In this document: positions 51,556 to 60,573 of the stretch, piece after piece
How the letters are laid out: each line of letters begins with the position of its first letter
How positions within the stretch are numbered: position 1 is the first letter of the stretch
Source: CBDBLK01 sp965243145
Lineage (GTDB): Bacteria; Bdellovibrionota; Bacteriovoracia; Bacteriovoracales; Bacteriovoracaceae
Direction of reading: 5' to 3'
DNA length: 64,000 nucleotides
NCBI GenBank assembly: GCA_965243145.1
Contig: CBDEUB010000002.1
Coordinates: 1,302,001 to 1,366,000, forward strand
The notes under the pieces: model-generated
What the model was told of the DNA's origin: nothing
What the model saw: only the letters and a program-made list of their open reading frames with translations
The model's database searches: none
Position numbers and translations under genes: made by a program

Positions 51556-52641
51556 GGCCTTGTTGCATAAATCGGGATTAGAGTTGCGGAGGCCCCACAG
51601 GAAAGGAAAAATTTTGCTATCCAGTGGGAATGGCCATAGTCCGAGGCATTCCGAGACGAGTCATACAATTCAGCACCATCGTCTTTATCTCTGCTTCCGC
51701 CACCTGGGTGGCCATCTTCCTCGACAACAGCGAAGGCCCTAGCAGCTTTTTAAAGCGGAACATCTGGGTTTCCACTAAACTCCGCCTGTGATAACCCACT
51801 CTCTTCTTCCAACTCCTCTTACTCGAACTCTCCCAAAGTTCTCTCACTATCCTATTCCTCTGTGCCAAACCTGGCGTAGGCGCTCGCGCCAGCGAAGTTC
51901 CCCCTCGCAAATCAATAATCGCCTTCCCTCCTTTGGCATCTATCGACTCAAAACATTCCCTATACATATACGCCGCATCCGCAAACGCTTCTTTAATTTG
52001 GGGAATATCTTTAATCAAACTCGGAAGCGTTTTTCCATCCGTTCTATTTGACTCTGTTAATTCCATCGACACTATCTCAAACGATTGGGGATTCACTGCC
52101 AAATGCAGCTTGCGCCAAGTCCGCCTTTTCGATTTCCCATGAATCCTCATTTTCCATTCCCCTTCCCCGTACACTTTAAGGCCAGTGGAATCCACCACAA
52201 CATTAATAGGCCTGCGGATATTCTTGGCCTTGGAGGGAATTTTGATACTGCTGGAGCGACGGCAAAGCTGGGTATAGCTGGGCACAGGTAGCGCCAAACC
52301 CAACTGTTCAAAGAGTCCTTCAATCAAACCTTGAGTGGTGCGCAGGGGAAGGTTGAATCGAGCGCGGAGGGTGAGGCATAAGAGGATGCAAGTTTCGCTA
52401 AAAAAATATGGCCTCCCTTTCCGACTTTCCGTGTCAGCAAACCAGGATTGGATGGCATCCTCATTAAACCATAGGGTGATATTGCCTCGATTGATGAGGG
52501 CACGATTATATTGACTCCAATTTTGGATTTTATATGCTACCTTTGACATCGCCGGCCTCCTTGCTTTTTTCCAAAATATAGGATGCCGGCATTTTCCTCT
52601 TATTTCAACGCTTTAACCTGCCTCATTTACGCAACAAGGCC
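51556..52641 (-). mobile_element. IS5-family insertion sequence, copy 3
   Basis: 1086 bp, minus orientation, flanked by perfect 9-bp repeats TATATACTT (51547-51555 and 52642-52650). It forms a head-to-tail tandem with copy 2. Confidence 0.95.
51617..52549 (-). CDS. IS5-family transposase, copy 3
   Basis: 310 aa, identical to copies 1 and 2. Intact. Confidence 0.97.
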   Translation of the reverse strand: MSKVAYKIQNWSQYNRALINRGNITLWFNEDAIQSWFADTESRKGRPYFFSETCILLCLTLRARFNLPLRTTQGLIEGLFEQLGLALPVPSYTQLCRRSSSIKIPSKAKNIRRPINVVVDSTGLKVYGEGEWKMRIHGKSKRRTWRKLHLAVNPQSFEIVSMELTESNRTDGKTLPSLIKDIPQIKEAFADAAYMYRECFESIDAKGGKAIIDLRGGTSLARAPTPGLAQRNRIVRELWESSSKRSWKKRVGYHRRSLVETQMFRFKKLLGPSLLSRKMATQVAEAEIKTMVLNCMTRLGMPRTMAIPTG

Positions 52642-52699
52642 TATATACTTGCCTAAGTTATTGAAATTATTGAATACATACTCTTTCAAAGGCCCCTTC

Positions 52700-53767
52700 C
52701 TATTGTAACCGCGGAAGGTAATTTTTTTGGAAGAGATCGACAGTGCTGAGCAAAATCACGCATAAAAGTGGGCCATAAAAAATTCCCGCCATGCCAAAAG
52801 TCAACAGGCCCCCGACAATGTAAAAGAGCAAAAGCACGCTGCTCACCTGCACCCGTCCCCCTATAAAACGGGGTTTAAACCAGTTTTCAACGGCAAAGGC
52901 GACCAGTCCACAATAGACAAATAATGCGATGGCCGTCGCCGGACTGCCGGTCAAGTACAAATACACACAGGCCGGCACAAAAATCACGGAAATGCCCACT
53001 AAGGGAATAAAGGCCAAGATGGCCATGCAAAGCGACCACAAAAAGAGGGAGTCGATATTGGCCAACCAAAAACCCAATCCCGCCAAAGCGCCTTGGAGAA
53101 GGCCGCCCAATCCATTGCACACCAGTGAAACAAAATTCATCTGTTTGAATTTTTCAAAGACCATTTGCTCTTCCTCGTCGGGCAGTGGAGAAAGGCGGAA
53201 AAACCACTGTTTGAGGGCCTCGCCTTCGGTGAGCAGGCCATACACCACCACCATCATCATCGAAAAATGAAACAGAAAATTAAAAATATTGCGTAACTGG
53301 CCGTTGAGCGTTTCAAAAATAAGGCCCGAATAATCCTGCGTTTTAAGCAAAATCAAATTATAAATATCCCGCTTGCCGAGATCAGAATTGAACAATTCGA
53401 GGCCGCGCTCAACCAGAACTGCTGCCAGGCCATCGCCAAAAAAGAAGTTGTGAACTGCACCGGCATCGAGAGCGGATTTAATTTGAGAATACAGCCTGGC
53501 CGCCTCTTGGGAAATTTGAATGGAGAGATAGACAAAAGGAAGCGCGATAAACAACAAAATGAGCAGACAAGTTACCAGTCCGGCCCATTCTTTGCGCCCT
53601 CTAAACTGCGTTTTGATTTTGAGAAACAAGGGATAAAAGGCCCCGGCGATAATGGCACCAAAGGCAAAGGCGTGCCCCAATTGCTGAAAAAACCACACAT
53701 TGACGAATAAGATTAGGGTAAAAACGAATAGGAAAACGCGCGTATTAAAGGCCATTTTTTTTTCCAT
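52700..53767 (-). CDS. AI-2E family transporter (PerM/YdiK-like)
   Basis: 355 aa with about eight membrane helices. The family trait of a central soluble part (about 90-165) between helix groups and the C-terminal VSSVLLLFYIVGGLLTFG, GIFYGPLL pattern are present. Family members are proposed exporters or ion-coupled transporters; substrate unknown. Start ATG 53767. Confidence 0.85.
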   Translation of the reverse strand: MEKKMAFNTRVFLFVFTLILFVNVWFFQQLGHAFAFGAIIAGAFYPLFLKIKTQFRGRKEWAGLVTCLLILLFIALPFVYLSIQISQEAARLYSQIKSALDAGAVHNFFFGDGLAAVLVERGLELFNSDLGKRDIYNLILLKTQDYSGLIFETLNGQLRNIFNFLFHFSMMMVVVYGLLTEGEALKQWFFRLSPLPDEEEQMVFEKFKQMNFVSLVCNGLGGLLQGALAGLGFWLANIDSLFLWSLCMAILAFIPLVGISVIFVPACVYLYLTGSPATAIALFVYCGLVAFAVENWFKPRFIGGRVQVSSVLLLFYIVGGLLTFGMAGIFYGPLLCVILLSTVDLFQKNYLPRLQ

Positions 53768-53809
53768 AATCCATTATACATGAATTATCGAAAAATCCCC
53801 ATTTTTTCG

Positions 53810-54418
53810 TTATATCAAAGGGGCATATCCCAGGCCCCGCAAATGGGCATTCAACTGGATGAGGGGCAACCCAATGATAGAGGTGAAGTCGTCCACCTGA
53901 ATTTTTTCAAAGAGTTTGATACCGGCACTCTCGATTTTGTAGCTTCCCGCGCAGTCCACGGGGTTATCGGTGGCCACATAGTGCCGGATTTCTTCCGGGG
54001 TGAGTGCATACATAGTGAGTTTGGCCAAATTCTCAAATTCGATCCGTTTTTCTGCACCGTCCTCGTCCCGCCAAAACAAGCACACAGCGGTTATCAACTG
54101 GTGAGTGTGGCCGGCCAGTTTCCCCAGTTGTTCCACCGCTTTGGCCACTGATCCGGGTTTGGAGAAAATGGCCCCCTTCAGTTCCAACACCTGATCCGCT
54201 CCAATCACCAAATGGCCCGGGAAATGGGCCAAAATTTCTTGCGCTTTGAGATGCGCTAAAGTGCGCGCGAGCAAAACAGCATCCGCAATTTCCCGTTTGG
54301 CCTCGTCTTCGTCGAGTTCGGGAGAGGCGCACTCGAAAGGGATGCCCAGACGGGCGAGAAGTTCCTTCCGATAAGAAGACCCACTGGCCAAAACCAAAGG
54401 TAAAACGGAAACGCCCAC
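53810..54418 (-). CDS. maf: Maf-like nucleotide pyrophosphatase
   Basis: About 202 aa. LVLASGSSYRKELLARLG, the variant of the Maf N-terminal motif, VIGADQVLELKG (catalytic Asp and Gln) and AGSYKIES are present. Pattern fits the YceF-type group that hydrolyses 7-methyl-GTP. The start is unclear: GTG 54418 is chosen; a TTG at 54448 would overlap htpG. Confidence 0.88.
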   Translation of the reverse strand: MGVSVLPLVLASGSSYRKELLARLGIPFECASPELDEDEAKREIADAVLLARTLAHLKAQEILAHFPGHLVIGADQVLELKGAIFSKPGSVAKAVEQLGKLAGHTHQLITAVCLFWRDEDGAEKRIEFENLAKLTMYALTPEEIRHYVATDNPVDCAGSYKIESAGIKLFEKIQVDDFTSIIGLPLIQLNAHLRGLGYAPLI

Positions 54419-54425
54419 CGCTCCT

Positions 54426-56411
54426 CTACTGGGCCAGGCCCTGGGCAAATTCCTGAATCAAGTCCTGGCTGCGGCGGATGAATCCGTCCCGCTCTTCGTT
54501 GCTCAGGCCCTCTCCCGAAATGGAGGCCAAATCGCTAATGTGCCGGCAAAGTTTTTCCACCAAGGCATCCCGCCCACCCTTTTCGTGAAGTTGCAACGCG
54601 TGCTGAATGAGTGGGTTGTTGGGATTTAAAACCAGCGTTTTCTTGAGAGGGAATGTCTGGCCTTGGCCCATGCTCTCACTCATCCTCGCAAACCGTTTCA
54701 TCTGTTCATCAACTTTAAAAAAAGCGGGTGTCGCCGCCTGCTTGAACTTTTGAATTTCGATTTCCATTTTGTCGGAACCGTTGGCATCAACGGTGCCGGC
54801 ATCCGCCGATTTCTCTTTCGTTTCGTCCTTGGCCGCAGTTTCCCGGGCCAAAATCTTTTGGAACAGTTCCTTGATCTTCATATCTTGATCGGTGGTGTCA
54901 TCAGTCTCCATCAATTGGCCCATTTCTGTACTGACGGAAGAAAATTGCACTTTCTTCTGCCCCTCTCCCGCCCGGTTTTCACAGTGCTGAATGAAGTGGG
55001 GGTCAACATGATTGTCCACTTCAAAGGCGGGCAGGTTCATCGCCTTCAACTGGCCCAACAGGCCAGGGTCGCCCTGGCCCTTTTCAAAATAGAGAATTTT
55101 GTCACCCAATTTTTCCCGCAACCGCGCCGGTTCTGCGGGTATGGCCTGGCGGTATTCCTCAAATGTCAGCCATTTTTGATCACAAGTTTTAAAAATGATC
55201 AAAGGCCGTATGGCCTGATCGAATTTTTCGTCGGAAATGCAGCCATATTTGACGAACACGCCAATGTCTTCCCAAATGTTTTCAAAGCGCTGGCGGTCGC
55301 TGTTGAAAAGTTTTTTGAGTGCTTCGGCCACTTTTTTGATCACATAATTGGAGATTTTCCTCACCGTGGGGTCGCCCTGAAGAGAACTGCGCGAAACATT
55401 GAGGGGAATGTCGGTGGAATCGATCACTCCTTTAAGCAACGAGAGGAAGTCGGGAATAATATTTTTGGTGTCGCTGGAAACAAATACTTGCTTGTTGTAG
55501 AGCTTGATGTTTTTTTCCTGAATTGCCATTTTGGGATTGATCTTGGGGAAGTATAAAATGCCCTCCAAGGTGAAAGGATGGTCGATGCGCAAATGCAACC
55601 AAAACAAGGGTTCCGTTTCCATGGGAAACAGTGTGCGGTAAAATTCCTTGTACTGTTCCTCGGTGATGTCTTTGGGGTCTTTTCTCCATAGGGGTTCAAC
55701 CTCGTTGACTTTCCAATGATCGGGCAAGGCCTCCTTTCCCTCTTCCTTTTTTGGCGGTTCGGACTTTTTCACCTCGATGGGGTAGGGCATAAAGCTGCAA
55801 AACTTTCTCAAAGTTTCCAAAACTTTCCAATCGTCCAAAAACTCTTCGCTGTCCGGGTTGAGATACAGTGTGATCTTAGTTCCCACCTCGCTGCGCTGGG
55901 ATTCCAAAAAAGTGTATTCCGTGTCGCCTTCGCAAACCCATTTGGTGGGGCGGGCATCCTCTTGCCAACTCAGACTCTCGACTTCAACTTTGTCGGCCAC
56001 CATAAATGAGGAATAAAAACCCAATCCGAATTTGCCGATAATATCTTCTCCCTTTTGGTCTTCGCTTTTGATTTGTTCGACAAATTCTTCCGCCCCGGAA
56101 AAGGCCAGTTGGGCAATGTATTTTTCCACCTCTTCCTCGCTCATGCCCAGGCCATTATCTTCAATGGTGATAGTTTTAGCGCCCTTATTGACGGCGAGGC
56201 GAATTTGGCCCTCGGGAAGTTCGATATTCTGGGTGCGCGCCAGTGTGGCCCGTTTGGTGATCGCATCAGTGGCGTTGGACACCAATTCGCGCAGAAAAAT
56301 GTCGTGTTCGGAGTAGAGCCATTTTTTGATGATGGGAAAAATATCCGTGGTTTGAACGGAAATATGGCCCTTTCTCGAATTTGGTGAAGCTGAAGTTGTT
56401 TGAGCACTCAT
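54426..56411 (-). CDS. htpG: Molecular chaperone HtpG (Hsp90)
   Basis: 661 aa. The GHKL ATPase domain shows LRELVSNATDAITK, IEDNGLGM and GKFGLGFYSSFMVA. The middle domain follows with LNVSRSSLQGDP, and a dimerisation domain ends the protein. ATG 56411 with GGAGG upstream. The linker at about 510-560 is long and charged. It is followed by maf, 7 bp downstream. Confidence 0.96.
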   Translation of the reverse strand: MSAQTTSASPNSRKGHISVQTTDIFPIIKKWLYSEHDIFLRELVSNATDAITKRATLARTQNIELPEGQIRLAVNKGAKTITIEDNGLGMSEEEVEKYIAQLAFSGAEEFVEQIKSEDQKGEDIIGKFGLGFYSSFMVADKVEVESLSWQEDARPTKWVCEGDTEYTFLESQRSEVGTKITLYLNPDSEEFLDDWKVLETLRKFCSFMPYPIEVKKSEPPKKEEGKEALPDHWKVNEVEPLWRKDPKDITEEQYKEFYRTLFPMETEPLFWLHLRIDHPFTLEGILYFPKINPKMAIQEKNIKLYNKQVFVSSDTKNIIPDFLSLLKGVIDSTDIPLNVSRSSLQGDPTVRKISNYVIKKVAEALKKLFNSDRQRFENIWEDIGVFVKYGCISDEKFDQAIRPLIIFKTCDQKWLTFEEYRQAIPAEPARLREKLGDKILYFEKGQGDPGLLGQLKAMNLPAFEVDNHVDPHFIQHCENRAGEGQKKVQFSSVSTEMGQLMETDDTTDQDMKIKELFQKILARETAAKDETKEKSADAGTVDANGSDKMEIEIQKFKQAATPAFFKVDEQMKRFARMSESMGQGQTFPLKKTLVLNPNNPLIQHALQLHEKGGRDALVEKLCRHISDLASISGEGLSNEERDGFIRRSQDLIQEFAQGLAQ

Positions 56412-56456
56412 AGCGGCGCATTCCTCCTTTTCTTTTTTAAACAAGGTCTTGTATCC

Positions 56457-56491
56457 TTAGCGCAAAGTTTTTTGTAGACGCAATGCGCTAA
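56457..56491. promoter_or_regulatory. Inverted repeat TTAGCGCA-N19-TGCGCTAA ahead of htpG
   Basis: Perfect 8-bp arms (56457-56464 and 56484-56491) in the divergent region between htpG and the asparaginase-like gene. It resembles heat-shock operators such as CIRCE (TTAGCACTC-N9-GAGTGCTAA) only in its outer bases, and the spacer is longer. A regulatory role is a guess. Confidence 0.35.
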
Positions 56492-56508
56492 AACAAACCC
56501 ATGGGCCG

Positions 56509-57027
56509 ATGATGAATAATTTTTGCCGCATAACAGTAATCGTCACTGGCGGAACCATAGAAAAAACCTATAATGAACACGATGGGTCATTGGCCAACCG
56601 CAAATCCAAGTTGGAAAGCAAAGTCCTGGGCCGCTTGAAACTCCCCTACACCCGCACCAAAATCATTAAACTGATGGCCAAAGACAGCCTCTACATGACC
56701 GATGAAGACCGCGCCCTTATCGTAAACACCCTCAAAAAAGAAATGCGCAAGGGCCATCCCATCGTCGTCGTGCACGGGACGGACACCATGGCCACCACGG
56801 CGGAATTGGCCCAACAAAAAATCAAAAAACCCAAAGTGCCGGCCATATTCACCGGGGCCATACGGCCGTTTGCCGTCGAAGGTAGTGATGCCTTCCAAAA
56901 TGTCACCGAATCCCTCTTGGCCGCCCAATGGTTGGCGGCGGGATTCTACATTTGCTTTCACAACCGCATCTTTACAGTCCCCGATGTGCGCAAAAATAAG
57001 CGGCGCAGAACTTTTGAAGAAATTTAA
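56509..57027 (+). CDS. Asparaginase-family protein, N-terminal domain only
   Basis: 172 aa. VIVTGGTIEKTYN (first nucleophile Thr), VVVHGTDTMATTA (second Thr and Asp) and IFTGAIRPFAVEGSDAFQN match the N-terminal domain of L-asparaginases, usually about 330 aa with a second domain. Single-domain relatives exist and their activity is unclear. The TAA stop codon (57025-57027) is the first three bases of repeat copy E. Confidence 0.85.
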   Translation: MMNNFCRITVIVTGGTIEKTYNEHDGSLANRKSKLESKVLGRLKLPYTRTKIIKLMAKDSLYMTDEDRALIVNTLKKEMRKGHPIVVVHGTDTMATTAELAQQKIKKPKVPAIFTGAIRPFAVEGSDAFQNVTESLLAAQWLAAGFYICFHNRIFTVPDVRKNKRRRTFEEI

Positions 57028-57194
57028 GTACTCACACTTCAGGCCATCTTGTGAATCAGCTTCGCCATCGCTCCTTGCGATGTGCAAGGAGCACACCTCA
57101 GTCGCTCTGTCTCGCTTCCTCCCAATCTGACCTAAATTGTGAGCACTTGGCCCAAGCTACTATCACAATTTTTCGTTGAAGTGTGAGCACTTAC
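57025..57194 (+). repeat. Dispersed structured repeat, copy E (internal deletion)
   Basis: Core 57025-57148 with about 70 bp missing from its left half, plus an extension ending GTGTGAGCACTTAC at 57194. Its first TAA ends the asparaginase-like gene, and the terminal TTA on the plus strand (57191-57193) is the stop codon of the convergent barrel gene. Confidence 0.88.
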
Positions 57195-57991
57195 CAGTTG
57201 ATTACATAGCTGGCCATCAACGACCACACACTGCCGGCCAAGTCTCGATAACCAAACCCCGAACCCCATTCCACGGGCGCGTAGTCTTGGGTGTATTTAT
57301 CGTGAAAATTGACCGAATGCCACAGGGCCTCGACTCCTAGATAGCTGTGTTTGAGTTCAATGGGAAATTCCAACCCGAAACCCACTCCCAGGCCGAGTCC
57401 TCCCCCCGAATTGTTGGCCAAAATGTCTTGCTGGTCTTGAAACTTGTTGGTCAGATACCAGTATTCCAAGCGCCCGGTAAAATAGGGATTGGCATAGGTT
57501 ATGGCAGTTCCCAAGTCGCTGGTGTCCAAATAGCGGCGAACGGAAAAATAAACCCGCAACATGGAGACATCGACCAGGCCTGGCCCACTGTCGGAACCCT
57601 CGTCACCGTCGTGATAACCGTGAACTTCGTCGTCCAAAAAAAAGTGGTGCTTGGAAAACTCAAGGCCCACCCCAAAGGCATTGCGAAAGTCGGAAAAGTA
57701 ATTAATTCCAATGCCGTAATTGGGGGGATTGTTGCGGTAGGCGCGGCCGCGGTTGCCGCCAAATGTGGTCAACCCCAGGGCCAATTGAAAGGTAAAAAAA
57801 CGGCCATAACGAAAAAAGCGCTCGTCTTCCACCACGCGGGCACTGTCGGTTTCTTCGCTGAAATCGGTAAAAATATCTCCGCCGATATTGAGTTCGGCAT
57901 CTTCGTCGGCAAAGGGATCAAAATCGGCCTGTACGGCAGAAAAGGCGAGGCCATACAACAAGCAGGCCAGGTGGGGCCAAAACTTTTTCAA
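57191..57991 (-). CDS. Putative outer-membrane beta-barrel protein
   Basis: 266 aa with signal peptide (to about AVQA, residue 22), an acidic segment (FADEDAELNIGGD), then alternating strands such as FTFQLALGLTTFGG and GLGLGVGFGLEF. It ends YVINW, with an aromatic C-terminus as expected for BAM substrates. No family named. TTG start. The stop codon is supplied by repeat copy E. Confidence 0.65.
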   Translation of the reverse strand: MKKFWPHLACLLYGLAFSAVQADFDPFADEDAELNIGGDIFTDFSEETDSARVVEDERFFRYGRFFTFQLALGLTTFGGNRGRAYRNNPPNYGIGINYFSDFRNAFGVGLEFSKHHFFLDDEVHGYHDGDEGSDSGPGLVDVSMLRVYFSVRRYLDTSDLGTAITYANPYFTGRLEYWYLTNKFQDQQDILANNSGGGLGLGVGFGLEFPIELKHSYLGVEALWHSVNFHDKYTQDYAPVEWGSGFGYRDLAGSVWSLMASYVINW

Positions 57992-58013
57992 GAAAAACGG
58001 CCCTCCCTATTCC

Positions 58014-58541
58014 CTAGAGGTAAAAGTGCACCGAAGAGGCCAAAAATTTGTCCCCCGCTGTTTGAATGGCCAAACCATCCGCCGTTTTGTGGGCGGAAAG
58101 GCCAAATTCCAAGCTGAAACCGAGGGACTCCAATCCTGCAAAATGAAATTCGCTGCCAAGCGTAAAGTCCAATTGAAATTGATCCGTCCCTCCCGATGGG
58201 CCTTGCTTGAAGGGCCAAACCACTAAGCACGCGGCGTAGAAATTGAGTTGGGATTCTTCAAAAAGCCGGCGGTAGAACTTGACCCCCAGGCCATGGCCAT
58301 CGCTCTGTGCTCCCCCGTCCCGGTACCCGAGAAGGCCGCCAACGGCAAATACGGGGGATTGCTGGAGTTTAAAACTCAGGGCGGGAACCCCGTTTTTGAA
58401 TTGGTGGGATGCCCCTATTCCCAAACGGCCGCTGCGGTCGATGGCGAAAGTACGGCCAGCGCTCACCAAAAGGCCCAAACACAAACACCACCCGGCGAGG
58501 GAGGCCAACAGAGAGCGATTGGTGTTGCGTGCTATTTTCAT
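58014..58541 (-). CDS. Putative outer-membrane/periplasmic protein
   Basis: 175 aa. Signal peptide (about 1-33, ending GRTFA). Beta-rich body with GFSLEFGLSAH and a C-terminal SSVHFYL, suggesting a small barrel. GGAAGT precedes the ATG. It lies 22 bp upstream of the other barrel gene, so the two are probably co-expressed and may form a pair. Confidence 0.6.
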   Translation of the reverse strand: MKIARNTNRSLLASLAGWCLCLGLLVSAGRTFAIDRSGRLGIGASHQFKNGVPALSFKLQQSPVFAVGGLLGYRDGGAQSDGHGLGVKFYRRLFEESQLNFYAACLVVWPFKQGPSGGTDQFQLDFTLGSEFHFAGLESLGFSLEFGLSAHKTADGLAIQTAGDKFLASSVHFYL

Positions 58542-58652
58542 ACTTCCCTCTCTCCATGGTAGTCTGTGGACTGCATTTTTGACAACTTTGGCCAGTGTGA
58601 TTTAGATTGGCCTTTTGTATCGGCTTTTTCCCAAACTTTCCGAGGAGGCAAC

Positions 58653-59375
58653 TTGGCCAATACTTCATCGGTAAATACAAAGCGAGACGGTACCCGTTCA
58701 GTCAATTTTTCTCCCTTCCACTTCGTCGATGAAGTCCTGTCGGCGACAGAATTGGGCCTTTTTATTTCCCGCCACAAAATTTTAATCCTCTCACTGATAG
58801 GTGTGTCGATCGTAGGGGTTTTCATCCACGGGGCCATCTCCTACTTCCAATCCCAAAAATATGGGCAGTACAGGGATCAACTCCACGCCTTTTCCCAAAA
58901 TGAATTGCCCCAGTTCGAGAAAGAAGAACTGGATGCCCAAGCGCTCTTGCAGAAATATGAAGAACTCACCGCCGCCATGGGGTCTTTTCCCGGCCTGGCC
59001 CACCAACATCTGCGCATGGCCGATGCTCTCACCAAACGGGATGCCATTACTGAGGCCCAGGGCATTTTGGAAAAGGGCCTCGCCCTCTCCCGCTCTCCCT
59101 ACCTGCGCTATCTCTACGCCACCCGCTTGGCGGCCCTCTTTGAAAACCGCGGGAATCCCGGCGACCACGCCCGCGCCATTGAACACTTGCAAAGTTTGCT
59201 GGCCGGTTCTGTGCGCCTCCTGGAGAGCAAAACCTATTTGGACTTGGGCCGACTTTACCGCCTACAAGGTGACAACGACAAGGCCAGGGCGAGTTTTGAA
59301 TGGGTGGCGGAAAATGCTTCCGAGGCCGAATACGAATTTAAAAAAATGGCCCAGCTCTACTTGAGCGAACTTTAA
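58653..59375 (+). CDS. YfgM-like membrane-anchored TPR protein
   Basis: About 240 aa from a TTG at 58653, chosen for GGAGG five bases upstream; a GTG at 58566 would add 29 residues. An N-terminal cytoplasmic part, one membrane helix (about 38-60) and TPR-like repeats follow (for example ITEAQGILEKGLALSRSPY). The position directly ahead of a bamB-like gene mirrors the yfgM-bamB order of other Proteobacteria. YfgM is an ancillary SecYEG/periplasmic chaperone partner. Its stop overlaps the next start (TAATG). Confidence 0.75.
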   Translation: MANTSSVNTKRDGTRSVNFSPFHFVDEVLSATELGLFISRHKILILSLIGVSIVGVFIHGAISYFQSQKYGQYRDQLHAFSQNELPQFEKEELDAQALLQKYEELTAAMGSFPGLAHQHLRMADALTKRDAITEAQGILEKGLALSRSPYLRYLYATRLAALFENRGNPGDHARAIEHLQSLLAGSVRLLESKTYLDLGRLYRLQGDNDKARASFEWVAENASEAEYEFKKMAQLYLSEL

Positions 59376-60529
59376 TGCAAATGAATTGGAGCACAATCCG
59401 TTCATCCCTTTCCATCCTAACGGGATGGAGCATTTTCTTTTGTGCTTCTTGTTCCACCCCCGACCTCAAAATTTCTCGGCCCAAACTTTCAACTATGGCC
59501 CAGAAATCGCGCCAGATTTTTAGGCCAGTCTGGATCAAAAATCACGACCCCCGCTACAACAGCGGCAACTTGCCCATAGGCCTGCAAACCCCTCTCATTC
59601 ACCGGGGAATCGTCTACACTGGCCACTCGGCGGGAGAAATGCGCGCCTATGAACTGGACAGCGGGCGACTGGTCTGGAAGGCCGAAGATAACGGCAGCTA
59701 TCACGCAGGATCGATCGTGGTGGAAGATGCTTTGATCTACGGCACGGTTCGGGGCAGACTCTACGCCCGCCACCGTTTGAACGGCAAATTGCTTTGGAAT
59801 GTCGATTTGGGTGCTTCGGTGGAAAGTGAGGGCGTGGTAGCGCGGGGAAGGCTCTACTACCATACCCGCAACCACCAAATTTTCTGCCTGGATGCCAAAA
59901 CCGGCAAAATCCTGTGGGCCTACAAGCGTTCGATTCCCTTTACTCTCACACTCCAGCGTGCTGGCCGCCCTCTCATCTACCAAAACAAACTCTTCGTCGG
60001 ATTCGCCAACGGCACCGTGGTGGCGCTGTCCATGGAAGAGGGCGCTCTTTTGTGGGAAAGCAAAATTTTTTCTGGCCCCAAATTTATCGATGTTGACACC
60101 TCACCTTTTATTTTCAATGGCCAATTGATCATGGGAGGGGACGCTGGGCCAGTTACTGTTCTCGACAAAGACACTGGCCTTATCACCCGCCAATTAAAAT
60201 ACCGCTCCACTCGTCGGCCCCTACAGCGGGAAGAACAACTTTTACTGGGAACAACCGATGGCAAGGTCGTATTGCTCGACCGCAACTTTAAAGAACTCCG
60301 CGCTCAAACAATCTCCAACACCAGCATCTCTTCCCTGGCCTTTTGGAAAGGCGGGTTGGTGGCATCGACGGTAGACGGGCACTTGGTGTACATGGACGCG
60401 CGCGATTTGAGCATTAAGGCCCAACACCACTTGGGCCACAAAAGCAGCGCCGTCTTCGGTGCCCTCAAAGTCCAAGACGGAACCCTAGTGGCCTACTCTG
60501 GCCGCAACAGACTCTACGCCTTTCGGTGA
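59375..60529 (+). CDS. bamB: BamB-like beta-propeller lipoprotein
   Basis: 384 aa. Signal with lipobox ending FFCASC. PQQ-like propeller blades with repeated motifs VYTGHSAGEMRAYELDSGRLVWK, split for description, DALIYGTVRGRLYARH and IFCLDAKTGKILW. BamB is a component of the BAM complex that inserts outer-membrane proteins. It is translationally coupled to the YfgM-like gene. No der gene follows. Confidence 0.85.
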   Translation: MQMNWSTIRSSLSILTGWSIFFCASCSTPDLKISRPKLSTMAQKSRQIFRPVWIKNHDPRYNSGNLPIGLQTPLIHRGIVYTGHSAGEMRAYELDSGRLVWKAEDNGSYHAGSIVVEDALIYGTVRGRLYARHRLNGKLLWNVDLGASVESEGVVARGRLYYHTRNHQIFCLDAKTGKILWAYKRSIPFTLTLQRAGRPLIYQNKLFVGFANGTVVALSMEEGALLWESKIFSGPKFIDVDTSPFIFNGQLIMGGDAGPVTVLDKDTGLITRQLKYRSTRRPLQREEQLLLGTTDGKVVLLDRNFKELRAQTISNTSISSLAFWKGGLVASTVDGHLVYMDARDLSIKAQHHLGHKSSAVFGALKVQDGTLVAYSGRNRLYAFR

Positions 60530-60573
60530 AAGAATAAAGACATACTTTTTTAAAGGGGAAATTTTTTCCAATA

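Noticed and set aside
56587..57096. 169-codon minus-strand frame opposite the asparaginase-like gene
   Set aside because: Begins inside the dispersed repeat and is antisense to a frame with clear asparaginase motifs.
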